Source of the DNA: Flavobacteriales bacterium
Lineage (GTDB): Bacteria; Bacteroidota; Bacteroidia; Flavobacteriales_C; GCA-002722245
Direction of reading: 5' to 3'
Length of the DNA stretch: 64,000 bases
Assembly (NCBI GenBank): GCA_002722245.1
Contig: PBLA01000028.1
Location: 1-64,000, forward strand
Position 1 is the stretch's first letter. Each line of letters opens with the position of its first letter. The notes beneath the pieces are model-generated. The model had not been told where the DNA came from. It made no database searches and worked only from the letters and a program-made list of their open reading frames with translations. Positions 10,701 to 20,308 of the stretch are shown here, one piece after another. The position numbers and the translations under genes were made by a program.

Positions 10701-13700
10701 GGTTTGGTGTACTCCATGCATAGGCGGTTTGCGTTAGCTTTATGTTCGCCTCCGATGAATTATGTTTTGTTTTTAGAGTACCTGTAACTGTTTTTTGTGC
10801 ATTGGAAAAATGAAGTGAAGAGGTTGTATTTTGATCAGCCGATTTGTCTATTATAAAATCTTTTTCCCTATATGAACGCACATCATTTTGATCAAATCCA
10901 ATAGAAACGCCCATTTCTTTTATTAAATGATTGTTGCTTTTATAGGTAATTCCTTCCCCTGCTCCTGTAAAAGAGTACCCAATACCCCCGTACTGATCAA
11001 AACTTAATTTTAAATTATTTTCATCAATATTAATTAGTGAATTTGCGAAGGTTGGATCTCCTTTCACCTCATAGGTATGCTCTTGCACACAACCATTCGC
11101 ATCGGTCACTTCAATGATATATTGCCCGCCACATAAATCCTCAAATAGTTCTTCTGTGTGATCCTCTCCCGATATACTTGTATACTGATAAGGTGTTGTT
11201 CCACCACTAACCGACACACTAATTTGACCTTCACAAAGATTGTAGACGTCGTCAATTACTCCGATATCTTCAATGGTAATTTGAGTAGGACTTTCAATCA
11301 TTACTTCCACTGTATCGGCACACGCATTTGAATCCGTTACAACAACAATGTAGTTACCCGGATCTAAATCAGGTTGATTTGTGGAAGGAATTTCAGGATT
11401 ATTCCAATTATAGGAATACGCTCCCTCACCGCCTGAAACTTCAATTTTTGCAGATCCTTTTCCTTGATTAGCACAGGTAAGATGATGAATATTTATTACC
11501 TCTGCACGAGGACGTTGAGGGGTATCTATTTGAAAATGATATGTTTTACGGATTCCATACTTATCTTCTATTTTCACTTGATAATCACCTCCTTTTAAAT
11601 CTTCTAAACGGGTACTTTTGATGTTTTCATCGTGTTCCCATGTAATTTGATAAGGCGGAAAACCTACATTGGGAGTAACATCAATCTCCCCTCCTTCTTC
11701 ATTTGAACAAGAAAGATGAGTGATACTATTTGTATCCAACGAGATTCCTCTCATCGATTCGTACATGGCCTCGGCATAATGAGCATGTTGTTTTAAGGTA
11801 TTTAAATCGCTTCCCCCTACAATGGCAAACGCTAAAACGAGAGAGTCTCCGGCATCAATCGTATATGGTCCATGAGAAATAAGATTCGCCACGTTACCCG
11901 ATACATCACTGTGCGTTATTCCATTTGTCATGGCCATGTATTCCTCAGAATCATCAAAATTATCCGTAATATTAATCCCATCATTTCCAGATTGATCAAA
12001 GGCGTAATAGTTTATTTTGTCATTCCGTAACGTTTTAACTCCCGCGTAAACACCATTTGGTTCATAAGCGTATCCTAAATGTTCTTCAAGATCGTATGAA
12101 GCCACATTATTATCCGGGTTACCGATTGCCCAATCTCCAAACATACCCAGGTAGATATCATTCATGGACTGATCGGTTGGATTTTTTATTTTGTATTCAT
12201 AAATAACAAAATCTTCGTTATTTTTTGAATCCCAAGCATACGCTGTTTGTTCCACTTTAACACCAATTGCAAACGGGGACCAGGCATCGTCTAATGTTCC
12301 TGTAACGGTCAACTGTGCATCAGAAACACTTAACGCATTGAGTGAATTAACAACAGCGGGCTTAAATGAAATCAGCTCGTATTCTTCGTAGGATAATACA
12401 TTGTTATCGCTCACGGCAAGTAATACTCCCATCTCATCAATAAGACTTTTGCTTTCCTTATATTCTATTCCTTTACCGGCTCCTGAATAGGTATAGCCAA
12501 TTCGTCCATAATTATTGAAACTCAATTGTAAATTATTGGTAGTGATGTCTACATAATCCCGATTAATTGGAATACCAAAAGTTTCCTCAAACTCATGAGT
12601 GCCGTCTGTAATCTGAAGCGAAAAAGAAGCAGCAGCATTAATACCTGAAGTCGCTTTCACAATAAATTTAAATGGTTGTTCTATACGTTTAATTTCATTT
12701 TGACCAATGGATGTTATGAACGAGTTTGATTCAAGTACACTTGTGTAATTATCCGAAGATGATAATGTGACTTGTACATTATTTGTAGCACCTAATTGAT
12801 TTTTTAATTCCACAATTAGCTCAACCGTATCACCAACAGCAAGATTTTGGTCATATCCATCATCCGTGCTATGCCCAACATAGGTAATATATGGCGTACT
12901 TACAGGCAACAACGCTTTGTAAGCATTTACCCTTCCTGTACCTAACTTGCCCGCGTAATTATTATTATCACCCTTATCGTAGATATCATCTGTTGTAGCT
13001 TGAAGAATAGCCCCTATTTTTTGAGGTGAAGCATCCGGATATTGTGCTTTAATCAATGCAGCTACTCCCGATACAATTGGACTTGCAAACGAAGTGCCTC
13101 TTCCGATCAATCCGCTTCCACCACCTTTCCATAAAGCAACTATATTATTTGCCGGCGCAACAAGATCTACCTTATCGTTATATTGTGAACCGTCATTGTT
13201 AGATGTTGTCCATTTTTCATCATGTTCATCGGTACCTCCTACTGAAATAACATTTGCATAGGAAGCCGGATAAAAATAATCTTCTCTATTGCTATTCCCT
13301 GCAGCGGCTACAACTAAGGCCCCTTTGTTGTTCGTAGCATAGTTTATGATATCTTGTTGATATTGACTGTATGTACCTTTTCCACCCCATGAACAATTAA
13401 TAATATCTGCACCATGATCGGCCGCGTAAACAATACCGTCATAGGCTGCCACCAAATACCCTCTATTGTTACAAATTTTAACAGGTAAAACCATGGTATT
13501 GAATCCAACAGCTGCGATGTGCGCTCCATTATCGGTATTTGCAACCGCACAACCAGTCACTTGGTTTCCATGATGTCCCCATACCTCTGGATCATTATCT
13601 TTGGAACCGCAATCCCACCCCGTAAAATTATCTATATACCCATCGTGATCATTATCAATCCCATCAATAGGATCGTTATAATTATGCTTTATTCTCCCCT

Positions 13701-14265
13701 CTAATTCTGGATGATCGGAATCAATACCTGTATCCGTAATTCCAATCACCACATTTGTATCTCCTTGTTGAATGTCCCAAGCTTCGAAAGCATGAATGAG
13801 TTCAAGATGGTACTGATCGTATGCCTTCGGATCATCTGGATCATACATCAGTTGAGGTACGATTTGTGCTTCAACATATTCAAACATACCGCTCATATAA
13901 AACATCTGAGCCGCAATATTCTCGTCGAGATCCTTTTTAAAAACAATGGTATAGATCCCCGTTAAATTAACGTAATACTCACCTGCACTGTTTTTAGGAG
14001 ATCGAGGCATCACTGCATTTTTATGCGTTCGCTCAATGGCCTCAACGTCCAAGTCATTCATCAGGTTGGCTAATGGCGTATTTGAAAAGTCTTTACGATA
14101 AAATAACCTACGGTATTCGGGTTTTATTTTTGCTACAAGCCTACCTTTTATAAGGGTATAGCCCGAACGCTCCACTACTTCTAATTGCTGTGAAAAACTT
14201 GAAAAAACTGATGTAAATAACAGCACTAAAGCAATAAAGATTCCTTTTAGCGTCATACCCTTCAT
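7714..14265 (-). CDS. Large S8 (subtilisin-like) secreted peptidase with three repeated modules, SprB-type repeats and a T9SS C-terminal sorting domain
   Basis: Catalytic motifs ITDTGIDSDHPEL, HGNQVTG, GTSFASPIVSGVAALIKA; three ~520-aa repeats (NLxLSFxxYGxIGYxxxGxGxGxxYK...); C-terminal FFPNPANEYI...VYFMNIYNSEG. Confidence 0.92.
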   Translation of the reverse strand: MKGMTLKGIFIALVLLFTSVFSSFSQQLEVVERSGYTLIKGRLVAKIKPEYRRLFYRKDFSNTPLANLMNDLDVEAIERTHKNAVMPRSPKNSAGEYYVNLTGIYTIVFKKDLDENIAAQMFYMSGMFEYVEAQIVPQLMYDPDDPKAYDQYHLELIHAFEAWDIQQGDTNVVIGITDTGIDSDHPELEGRIKHNYNDPIDGIDNDHDGYIDNFTGWDCGSKDNDPEVWGHHGNQVTGCAVANTDNGAHIAAVGFNTMVLPVKICNNRGYLVAAYDGIVYAADHGADIINCSWGGKGTYSQYQQDIINYATNNKGALVVAAAGNSNREDYFYPASYANVISVGGTDEHDEKWTTSNNDGSQYNDKVDLVAPANNIVALWKGGGSGLIGRGTSFASPIVSGVAALIKAQYPDASPQKIGAILQATTDDIYDKGDNNNYAGKLGTGRVNAYKALLPVSTPYITYVGHSTDDGYDQNLAVGDTVELIVELKNQLGATNNVQVTLSSSDNYTSVLESNSFITSIGQNEIKRIEQPFKFIVKATSGINAAASFSLQITDGTHEFEETFGIPINRDYVDITTNNLQLSFNNYGRIGYTYSGAGKGIEYKESKSLIDEMGVLLAVSDNNVLSYEEYELISFKPAVVNSLNALSVSDAQLTVTGTLDDAWSPFAIGVKVEQTAYAWDSKNNEDFVIYEYKIKNPTDQSMNDIYLGMFGDWAIGNPDNNVASYDLEEHLGYAYEPNGVYAGVKTLRNDKINYYAFDQSGNDGINITDNFDDSEEYMAMTNGITHSDVSGNVANLISHGPYTIDAGDSLVLAFAIVGGSDLNTLKQHAHYAEAMYESMRGISLDTNSITHLSCSNEEGGEIDVTPNVGFPPYQITWEHDENIKSTRLEDLKGGDYQVKIEDKYGIRKTYHFQIDTPQRPRAEVINIHHLTCANQGKGSAKIEVSGGEGAYSYNWNNPEIPSTNQPDLDPGNYIVVVTDSNACADTVEVMIESPTQITIEDIGVIDDVYNLCEGQISVSVSGGTTPYQYTSISGEDHTEELFEDLCGGQYIIEVTDANGCVQEHTYEVKGDPTFANSLINIDENNLKLSFDQYGGIGYSFTGAGEGITYKSNNHLIKEMGVSIGFDQNDVRSYREKDFIIDKSADQNTTSSLHFSNAQKTVTGTLKTKHNSSEANIKLTQTAYAWSTPNHTDYVIYEYTLLNTNETNLKDVYLGIFTDWFIGDGSNNNAQYDPELDLGYVFEPQGVYAGVKPLRSKKVNYYAFDQSGNDGINITDNFEDSEYYHSMTNGVTHTEVTGDVASMVAQGPFTIQSGDSIVLAFAVIAGDNIETLASHAQHAENQYEELRGIKIDVNTITPIHCKGDQTGSIDLTVNAGFSPYSVHWSHDSLTRDIILDHLPQGNYSIEVVDNYDFSKTMEFTVTEPEEVLSAELTSLTHASCASSSDGEVSINVVGGTGDYHYTWSDPTITEEISPQLKAGDYTLTVHDENGCEDQLSFTIQQPDRLKVNPGKQFNDSLNICEGSFTVDVEGGSSPYSYTWKNGEEHQGNEFSGLCGGTYHVTITDVNGCNTQATYVLEGEHKLANSTITINQNNLNVSFDHYGGIGYSFTGDGIGFEYKGAKSLVNDMGVLIGIQNDQVISYQDKELIVKKEGVENTLTSLSLSDAQQTVSGTLTNIDPTNRTAIKLRQTAYAWNTLQHSDYIIYEYTIVNEKETSLEDVYLGLFSDWAIGNQQNNQTDFNVIKKLGYAFEPNGVYAGIKALRSNKVNYYAFDQSGTDGVNISDGFTDDEAYSTMSGGITHTVASGNIANILTQGPFTIKGGDSLVLAFALVAGDQLESLTATAQYAENMYEKMRGITIGVNSITNVTCKNEKTGGIDLDVDLGFPPYEVIWQHDSLIKDVRIENLAEGDYNVEIKDRFGFDKKMKLTVNGPSNALKAEVISIENTSCYASKDGSLTLEVSGGTGGYYYEWDDPSIPPIPNPKLKAGEYQLTVSDLTGCKEKLDIEIASPDTLNMYIGSQKDDLHNRCEGEFTVIAWGGTDPYFYSWNDGPVQSDNTFEGLCGGDYDLKVIDANGCEYVDTYTIGSPNSQEEIGTSVNNNLVSEFLFFPNPANEYIVAEFNSPSAQDLNITVVDFRGQLKQKVFTSSVVMGKYKVVINTEPLKSGVYFMNIYNSEGLASYQFEVIH

Positions 14266-14362
14266 AGTCTTTAAAAAACCCTAAACACAATTTACGATTG
14301 TGCGATTCGTAAGTTACGTTTTTTTCACGTAAACATACGCGTTTTTACGCATAGATTCCAAT

Positions 14363-17300
14363 TTATTTTTTAAGAATGATTTTATGCGTTTTAATTTCCG
14401 ATCCGGAAGTTATTTGAATAAAGTAGTGTCCTGTATCCAATTCTGAAAAATCCAACACTCCTTGATTATTGGTCACATTATTTACTTCCATCCCAAGAAT
14501 ATTGGTGATTCTAAGGTCGTATGTTTCCGGTAAACCTTTTATTGTAATGAATCCCTCTGTAGGATTTGGGAATAATGAAAGTTTACTTAACTCGGCAACT
14601 TTTACAGAAACAGGCTTGTCTTGAATTTCTATAGTTTTACTTGAAACACATGTATTTGCATCTGTCACAGTTACTGTAAACGTATCAACACATAAATTAA
14701 TCGCATGCATAGAGTCTCTTAATAAATCATCCGACCATGAAATCGTGTAGGCAGGTTCACCACCTGAAATCACACCATTAATTTCTCCATTACATGCTAC
14801 TCCGTCACTATTAATAGTATCAGTAATAGTTATAGTAGGTAATTCATTGACTATTAACACGACTGAATCGGAGGCTGTACACCCATTCTCATCTGTTATT
14901 ACAACACTGTATTCACCACCAATGAAAGCATGTATAGTTTGACCAGTATCTAATGTATTCCACAAATAACTTGTTGCCGTTCCAGCATCAAAAACAGCAT
15001 AGGAATCCCCTTCACAAATGGCTGTATCATTTCCTAGGTCAACCGTTAATTCAGCTGGAGACATAATTATAATCTCAACTGTATCTTTTAACCCTTCCTC
15101 ATCAGAAACTTCACAATGGATCGTATCCGCACATAATCCCGGAACCGAGCTTGCAGTTGGAGTTCCTGCAACATCATACCAGTTAAACGACAAAGCGCCT
15201 ACTCCTCCTTTTGCTGTTACAGTTGCTGCTCCATCACACTGATCGTAACATGAAACAGCATCATTCTGAGTAACCTGCACGTTAATGTCATACAATTCAG
15301 CATATGCGGTATCAGCCTCCGCAGATGCAGTTGTAATCGTAGCTAAATCGTCTCCCATAACTAAAGCAAAAGCAACGGTTATAGAGTCACCAACAGGGAT
15401 GTTTAACCCTCGAACGCCAACTGTTTGAGAAACGTCTCCTAAACCTGCTATCGCCCTTGCATTACCACCAGTCATTGTTGTTCGCTGTTCAGCTGTTGTA
15501 AAATTGCCATCATGAATACTAATACTTCCTCCAGATCCATTATTATCTACTGCATAATGCTGAAAAGATGAGTCGCCCAGCAAATGAATTCCTGCATGAA
15601 TTCCACTTGGGTAATTGACGTACCCCGTTCGCATTGTAGAATCGTACTGAGCAATATTTTGATTGTATGCAACAACATCCCAATCCGCATAAATTCCAAA
15701 ACTCATATCAGAAATTGGGGCCCCAGAAGTATTTTTTATCGACATTTCCATAATCACAAAATCCTGTCTATCCGCATCATCCCAAGCCATTGTTTTCTGA
15801 CTAACCTCAATTCCTATTTTATTTGCTCCCATGGGTTCATCATTGTAACTGGAGTAAAAAGTTACATCAGATTCTCTATCCTCTTGAGACGATATAGTAT
15901 TGATGGATTCAAACCCATCTTGCACAGAGTATACTGTTTTACTGGCATCCAATGAAGCCATTACTCCTATCACGTAGGCTGATGATGCAGCTCCTTTATA
16001 TTTTACTCCTAAACCAACACTCTGATCTCCCTGAGCTCCATTGTACCCTAATTTTCCGGAGGCTCCAACAGACATCGAAATATTGTTTTCTCTTATATTC
16101 AGATAATCTTCGTTAAACAAAGTACTCACCATTCTCCAATTATAATAATTACCATCTTCCATGATCACTTTAAAGAATACCTGTTGATTTTTAGGCATTG
16201 ATTCCTTTACAATAAAACTTAATGGCAGTGGGGAAGTATTTAAACTTTGACCAGAAGGAATCGCAATGAGTGGCTGAACAGAATCTAATAATTCGATGTA
16301 TGGAGAATTGGTTTCCAATTTGTATTTGGTTGCAGCACTTGAATTATTTAAAAAATTAATTACTGCTCCATACAGTTGAATTGTATCTCCAGGCAAGAAT
16401 AACTGATCATCATTATCTGTAAATGTGGCACCATCAAATATTAAACCGGGAAGACTTGTATTGTTTACAGCCGCATTCGCGTCTACCAAACCTCTTCCTA
16501 ATTTTCCTGAAAAAGGCTCATTATAAGGTATTGTATCTATATTTCGTGCGGTTGCTTTAAGTTGCTCCAGTACTTGTAAGGCAGAATAACCAGAATGTTT
16601 ACTTTTGACTAACCCTGCTATACCAGATACAATAGGTGCAGAAAATGAGGTACCTATTCCCCCTCCTAAAATTGGTCCTCCGCCATTATTAACTCTATAT
16701 AATTCATTGGCCGGAGCCATAATATCAACAAAATCGTTATAAGTGGATCCATCAGAGGAGCCCTCACCCCATTTCTCACTGTCTCTATTTGTTCCTCCAA
16801 CCGACAATACCCAATCAAAACTTGCCGGGTACCAAATATTATCGCTGTTATCATTTCCAGCTGAGGCAATGACTAAACAGTTTTTATCGACGGTGGCATA
16901 TTTACAGATGTCCTGACCTGTTTGTGACCATGAATTTGGCGAACCCCATGAACAATTAATTACATCAAAACCATGATCAGCTGCGTAAACTATCGAATTA
17001 TAGGCCGCAGTAAGTAATCCTCCGCTTTCAATTTTTAATGGCACAATTTTACAATTGAAACCTGATCCCGCCAGCTGAATTCCATTATCAGCCGTTGCTC
17101 CAACAAAACTTGAAACATAGATACCATGCCAATTACTTCCAACTTGCGGATTGTTATCATTATCACCTAAATCCCACCCTCGAAAGTTATCGATGTAACC
17201 ATCACCGTCATTATCAACACCATCAATTGGATCATTGTAGTTATATTTTACACTATTTACCAAGTCTGGATGATCTATATCAAATCCTGTATCTGAAATA

Positions 17301-17782
17301 CCGATTACCACATTGGTATCCCCCATCGTGGAATCCCATGCTTGATACATATTAAGCATTTCCATAAAATATAAGGAGTCTATTTCTGGATCATTGGGTT
17401 TATATAAAGGTTGAAATTTATATGAAGGCTCTACATATTCAAATACTCCAGTACGCATTAATGATCCAATGAGGTCTTTTGGATCAATGTTTTCGGCATA
17501 ACGGAGTTCATGAATTAAAGTGATATCGGTGTAAGCGATCCCGTTGTCATGATATTTCTTTCTTGGCGCTGTACTAAAAGGAAACGAACGCTTCACTTCA
17601 GTCATTCCAATGGATTCGAATATTGGACCTAGCTTAGTCCCTTCAAAGTTTTGTTGATAAAATTGTGCCTTATAAGCCGGTTTTACTTTCACCATCAACA
17701 AATTAGACTCGTAATTTTTTTGGCCTTGGACAACAATCGCCAATAAAAAGAAGGCTCCTAGTAGAACTTTTCTCATACTCAA
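14363..17782 (-). CDS. S8 (subtilisin-like) secreted peptidase with T9SS C-terminal sorting domain, paralog of the neighbouring gene
   Basis: ISDTGFDIDHPDL, WHGIYVSS, GTSFSAPIVSGIAGLVKS; C-terminal LFPNPTEGFITIKG...HYFIQITSGSEIKTHKIILKK. Confidence 0.92.
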   Translation of the reverse strand: MSMRKVLLGAFFLLAIVVQGQKNYESNLLMVKVKPAYKAQFYQQNFEGTKLGPIFESIGMTEVKRSFPFSTAPRKKYHDNGIAYTDITLIHELRYAENIDPKDLIGSLMRTGVFEYVEPSYKFQPLYKPNDPEIDSLYFMEMLNMYQAWDSTMGDTNVVIGISDTGFDIDHPDLVNSVKYNYNDPIDGVDNDGDGYIDNFRGWDLGDNDNNPQVGSNWHGIYVSSFVGATADNGIQLAGSGFNCKIVPLKIESGGLLTAAYNSIVYAADHGFDVINCSWGSPNSWSQTGQDICKYATVDKNCLVIASAGNDNSDNIWYPASFDWVLSVGGTNRDSEKWGEGSSDGSTYNDFVDIMAPANELYRVNNGGGPILGGGIGTSFSAPIVSGIAGLVKSKHSGYSALQVLEQLKATARNIDTIPYNEPFSGKLGRGLVDANAAVNNTSLPGLIFDGATFTDNDDQLFLPGDTIQLYGAVINFLNNSSAATKYKLETNSPYIELLDSVQPLIAIPSGQSLNTSPLPLSFIVKESMPKNQQVFFKVIMEDGNYYNWRMVSTLFNEDYLNIRENNISMSVGASGKLGYNGAQGDQSVGLGVKYKGAASSAYVIGVMASLDASKTVYSVQDGFESINTISSQEDRESDVTFYSSYNDEPMGANKIGIEVSQKTMAWDDADRQDFVIMEMSIKNTSGAPISDMSFGIYADWDVVAYNQNIAQYDSTMRTGYVNYPSGIHAGIHLLGDSSFQHYAVDNNGSGGSISIHDGNFTTAEQRTTMTGGNARAIAGLGDVSQTVGVRGLNIPVGDSITVAFALVMGDDLATITTASAEADTAYAELYDINVQVTQNDAVSCYDQCDGAATVTAKGGVGALSFNWYDVAGTPTASSVPGLCADTIHCEVSDEEGLKDTVEIIIMSPAELTVDLGNDTAICEGDSYAVFDAGTATSYLWNTLDTGQTIHAFIGGEYSVVITDENGCTASDSVVLIVNELPTITITDTINSDGVACNGEINGVISGGEPAYTISWSDDLLRDSMHAINLCVDTFTVTVTDANTCVSSKTIEIQDKPVSVKVAELSKLSLFPNPTEGFITIKGLPETYDLRITNILGMEVNNVTNNQGVLDFSELDTGHYFIQITSGSEIKTHKIILKK

Positions 17783-17845
17783 AAGGTGTTTGTAGGTTTA
17801 GACCTTTTCTACGAACCAACGAAAGGAAGGTTCCGAAAATACACT

Positions 17846-18292
17846 TTAAAAATAAGACGGAAAATCATCATTTGGAACAACTACCTCTCCTTGTATGTGA
17901 AAACTAACATGTTGTATGCCGTTTGATAAAATTATATGAGGACAATGAAGCGTTAAATTGTAGTTCGAAGCTTGTTCAAAAACCTTCTCTGTGATATGGA
18001 CAGTTGGTGCTTTACATTCAATAAGTACAAAGGGAATACTGTTTTTGTATACCACTACATCCGATCGCTTTGTATTTTGATTTACACTTAATCCTGTTTC
18101 TATTTTAAACATAGAGGTTGGATAGCCCTTAGACTTCACCAGTTCCTGGATAATATTTTGTCTTACCCACTCTTCTGGAGTTAATACCAGCCATTTTTTT
18201 CGAATGCTATCGAAAATAAGGGGTTCCCCTGAAGATGACTTTTTGAATCGAAAGTTAAATTTGGAAAAATTTAAACGGGGTAATGTTTTCAA
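17846..18292 (-). CDS. Orphan HsdR N-terminal-like (type I restriction R-subunit nuclease-type) domain protein
   Basis: IFDSIRKKWLVLTPEEWVRQNIIQELV...RSDVVVYKNSIPFVLIECKAPTVHI (PD-(D/E)xK-like D...ECK). Start placed at TTG 18292, just downstream of the OmpA stop codon, rather than the ORF-track start at 18418 inside the OmpA gene. Confidence 0.75.
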   Translation of the reverse strand: MKTLPRLNFSKFNFRFKKSSSGEPLIFDSIRKKWLVLTPEEWVRQNIIQELVKSKGYPTSMFKIETGLSVNQNTKRSDVVVYKNSIPFVLIECKAPTVHITEKVFEQASNYNLTLHCPHIILSNGIQHVSFHIQGEVVVPNDDFPSYF

Positions 18293-18299
18293 AATAAAT

Positions 18300-20240
18300 T
18301 TATTTTCCGGTAATCTTAAATTCCGTTCTTCTGTTTTTGGCTTTTCCCTCTGTTGAATTATTATCTGCAATGGGTTGATTATCTGCGTACCCCTCATAGG
18401 ACAACCGATCTTTACCAATGTTATGCATGATTAACCATTCATATACAGCGCGCGCTCTGTTCTTAGACAAAGCTAAGTTATGTTCTTTCCCTCCTTGGTT
18501 ATCTGTATGCCCTCCTATTTCAATTTTCAAGGTTGGATTTTTATCGAGATATTCCTTTAATTTCATTAATTCAACTTCACTTTCTGTTTCTAAACTATAT
18601 TCGTCGATTGGAAAAAATATATTTTCAAGGACAACAGATTTTCCTATCTCTATAGGTTGTAATGGGACATCACGCTCAACAGGTTTTAAATTTGAGGCCT
18701 TCTGTAATTCAAAATTTTCAGAGTAAAACAAATACCCCTCGTGCGCTGCATTTAATGCGTATTGTTTCCCGTATGGCAAACAAACCAAAAACCGTCCTGC
18801 ACCATTGGCTGTTGATTCTACAACTTTTTCTCCTTTATCTAACTCTATAAGTTCAAAGTGTGCACTTAATGGAAGCGTGGTTTTTGCATCATAAACTTTT
18901 CCCTTCATGTATGTGACAGGCTTTGGCTTATAGTCTTCGGGTAATTCAAATTTATATATATCCCAATCTCCATAACCTCCCTCTCGATCGGAAGTCATGT
19001 AGGCATAATTCCCCATAGCATCAACTGTGAAATCAAACTCGTCTTTGGAGGTATTGATTGGGAAACCAAGATTAACGGGCTTACCCCATGTGCCATCAGA
19101 TTGCTTCTTACTCATAAAAATGTCATTGTCTCCAAGTCCTGGATGGCCATCTGATGAAAAGTACAAGGTTTGTCCATCAGGATGGATAAACACCCCCTCT
19201 TCTCTCCCTGGTGTATTGATTATACCACCAAGGTTTTGAGGCCTAGACCACCCTTTTCCTGTTAATTTTGACACGTAAATATCATTTTCACCATATCCGC
19301 CTGGACGAGTACTGGAAAAATACAGTGTGCGCCCATCGCTACTCATACTGGGTTGCGCATCGTGTGATCGATCGTTCAATTGCGGCCCTAAGTTTTTTGG
19401 GCTACTCCATTTCCCATTCCTTAAAAAGGAAACAAAAATATCACAGCTTCCATGTCCTACTCTCCCTTTACCATAAAATCCATACTGATCACAAATTGTA
19501 AAAAACATGGCATTACCATCAGGAGTAAGCGCGTGTCCTCCCTCATTAACCTCTGTATTTAAAGGTGCTCCAATATTGAATGATTTTCTCCAGTTATCTC
19601 CATACTTAAATGACGCATAAAAATCTTCTTGAAAACCATCATGGTTTCTGTCATCGGGAATTGTTCTTGTGTATATCAGGGTAGACATATCAACAGACAA
19701 AACAGGTAAATACTCGCGTAATTCAGAATTAATATTAGGACCTAGATTTAGTGGTTCAATTTTGTTTGGCTTTTTGAGGGCATTTAACGAAAACTTACAG
19801 GACTCTAAAACATAATTGGCTTTCCATCTAAGCTTTGATTTTGGATGATAATTTTTTAAATACTCTTCGGCTTTTTGCTTTCCTTTTTCATATTGCTGCG
19901 TTTTAAAATATAAATCAGCCAAGTCACAATGTAATCTTGGAATATGATGAGGATTTAAAGCTAAACCTGTCTCCAATACCGTAATTGCCTCGTTGTATTT
20001 AGCTTGTAAAGAAAAAATAACACTCTTTACTTCATATGCTTCAATGAATGAAGGCTCCTTTTTGATGGCTTTATTGAGTAAGGGAAGGGCTTGATCAAAG
20101 TACCTCAAATCAAATTTACTTACCGCTTCATTATAGAGTGAAATAATTTTTTTATTGGATGTTGAATGCTGAACTCGTTGCGAAAAAACAACGCTAGAGA
20201 TAAAAATCAACATACCTAACAATGTAATATTTAATTTCAT
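18300..20240 (-). CDS. PorE-like outer membrane protein: TPR + PD40 beta-propeller + carboxypeptidase-regulatory-like + OmpA C-terminal domain
   Basis: TPR N-terminus; PD40 repeats (ALTPDGNAMFFT, SMSSDGRTLYFSSTRPGGYGENDIYVS, FIHPDGQTLYFSSDGHPGLGDNDIF); MKGKVYDAKTTLPLSAHFEL; OmpA motif IEIGGHTDNQGGKEHNLALSKNRARAVYEWLI. Confidence 0.85.
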   Translation of the reverse strand: MKLNITLLGMLIFISSVVFSQRVQHSTSNKKIISLYNEAVSKFDLRYFDQALPLLNKAIKKEPSFIEAYEVKSVIFSLQAKYNEAITVLETGLALNPHHIPRLHCDLADLYFKTQQYEKGKQKAEEYLKNYHPKSKLRWKANYVLESCKFSLNALKKPNKIEPLNLGPNINSELREYLPVLSVDMSTLIYTRTIPDDRNHDGFQEDFYASFKYGDNWRKSFNIGAPLNTEVNEGGHALTPDGNAMFFTICDQYGFYGKGRVGHGSCDIFVSFLRNGKWSSPKNLGPQLNDRSHDAQPSMSSDGRTLYFSSTRPGGYGENDIYVSKLTGKGWSRPQNLGGIINTPGREEGVFIHPDGQTLYFSSDGHPGLGDNDIFMSKKQSDGTWGKPVNLGFPINTSKDEFDFTVDAMGNYAYMTSDREGGYGDWDIYKFELPEDYKPKPVTYMKGKVYDAKTTLPLSAHFELIELDKGEKVVESTANGAGRFLVCLPYGKQYALNAAHEGYLFYSENFELQKASNLKPVERDVPLQPIEIGKSVVLENIFFPIDEYSLETESEVELMKLKEYLDKNPTLKIEIGGHTDNQGGKEHNLALSKNRARAVYEWLIMHNIGKDRLSYEGYADNQPIADNNSTEGKAKNRRTEFKITGK

Positions 20241-20308
20241 TTTAATTCGTTTATAAAGTACTTACAATTCCCGTTCCTAACTATTAAATTAGGAAATCTA
20301 TTCTTAAA

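Noticed and set aside
13560-13690. Altered subtilase His motif (HGNQVTG instead of HGTHVAG) suggesting a dead protease
   Set aside because: The catalytic His is the first His of the motif and is retained, as are the Asp (DTG), oxyanion Asn (AAAGNSN) and Ser (GTSFASP) motifs.
7714-14265. Possible CRISPR or short tandem repeat array
   Set aside because: Repeats are long (~1.5 kb), coding and divergent; no short regularly spaced repeats seen here or elsewhere in the window.
15584-15955. 123-aa plus-strand ORF inside the second subtilase
   Set aside because: Antisense to a well-supported CDS, no recognisable domain. Same reasoning applies to the other short ORFs inside 7714-20240 and 48914-55921.
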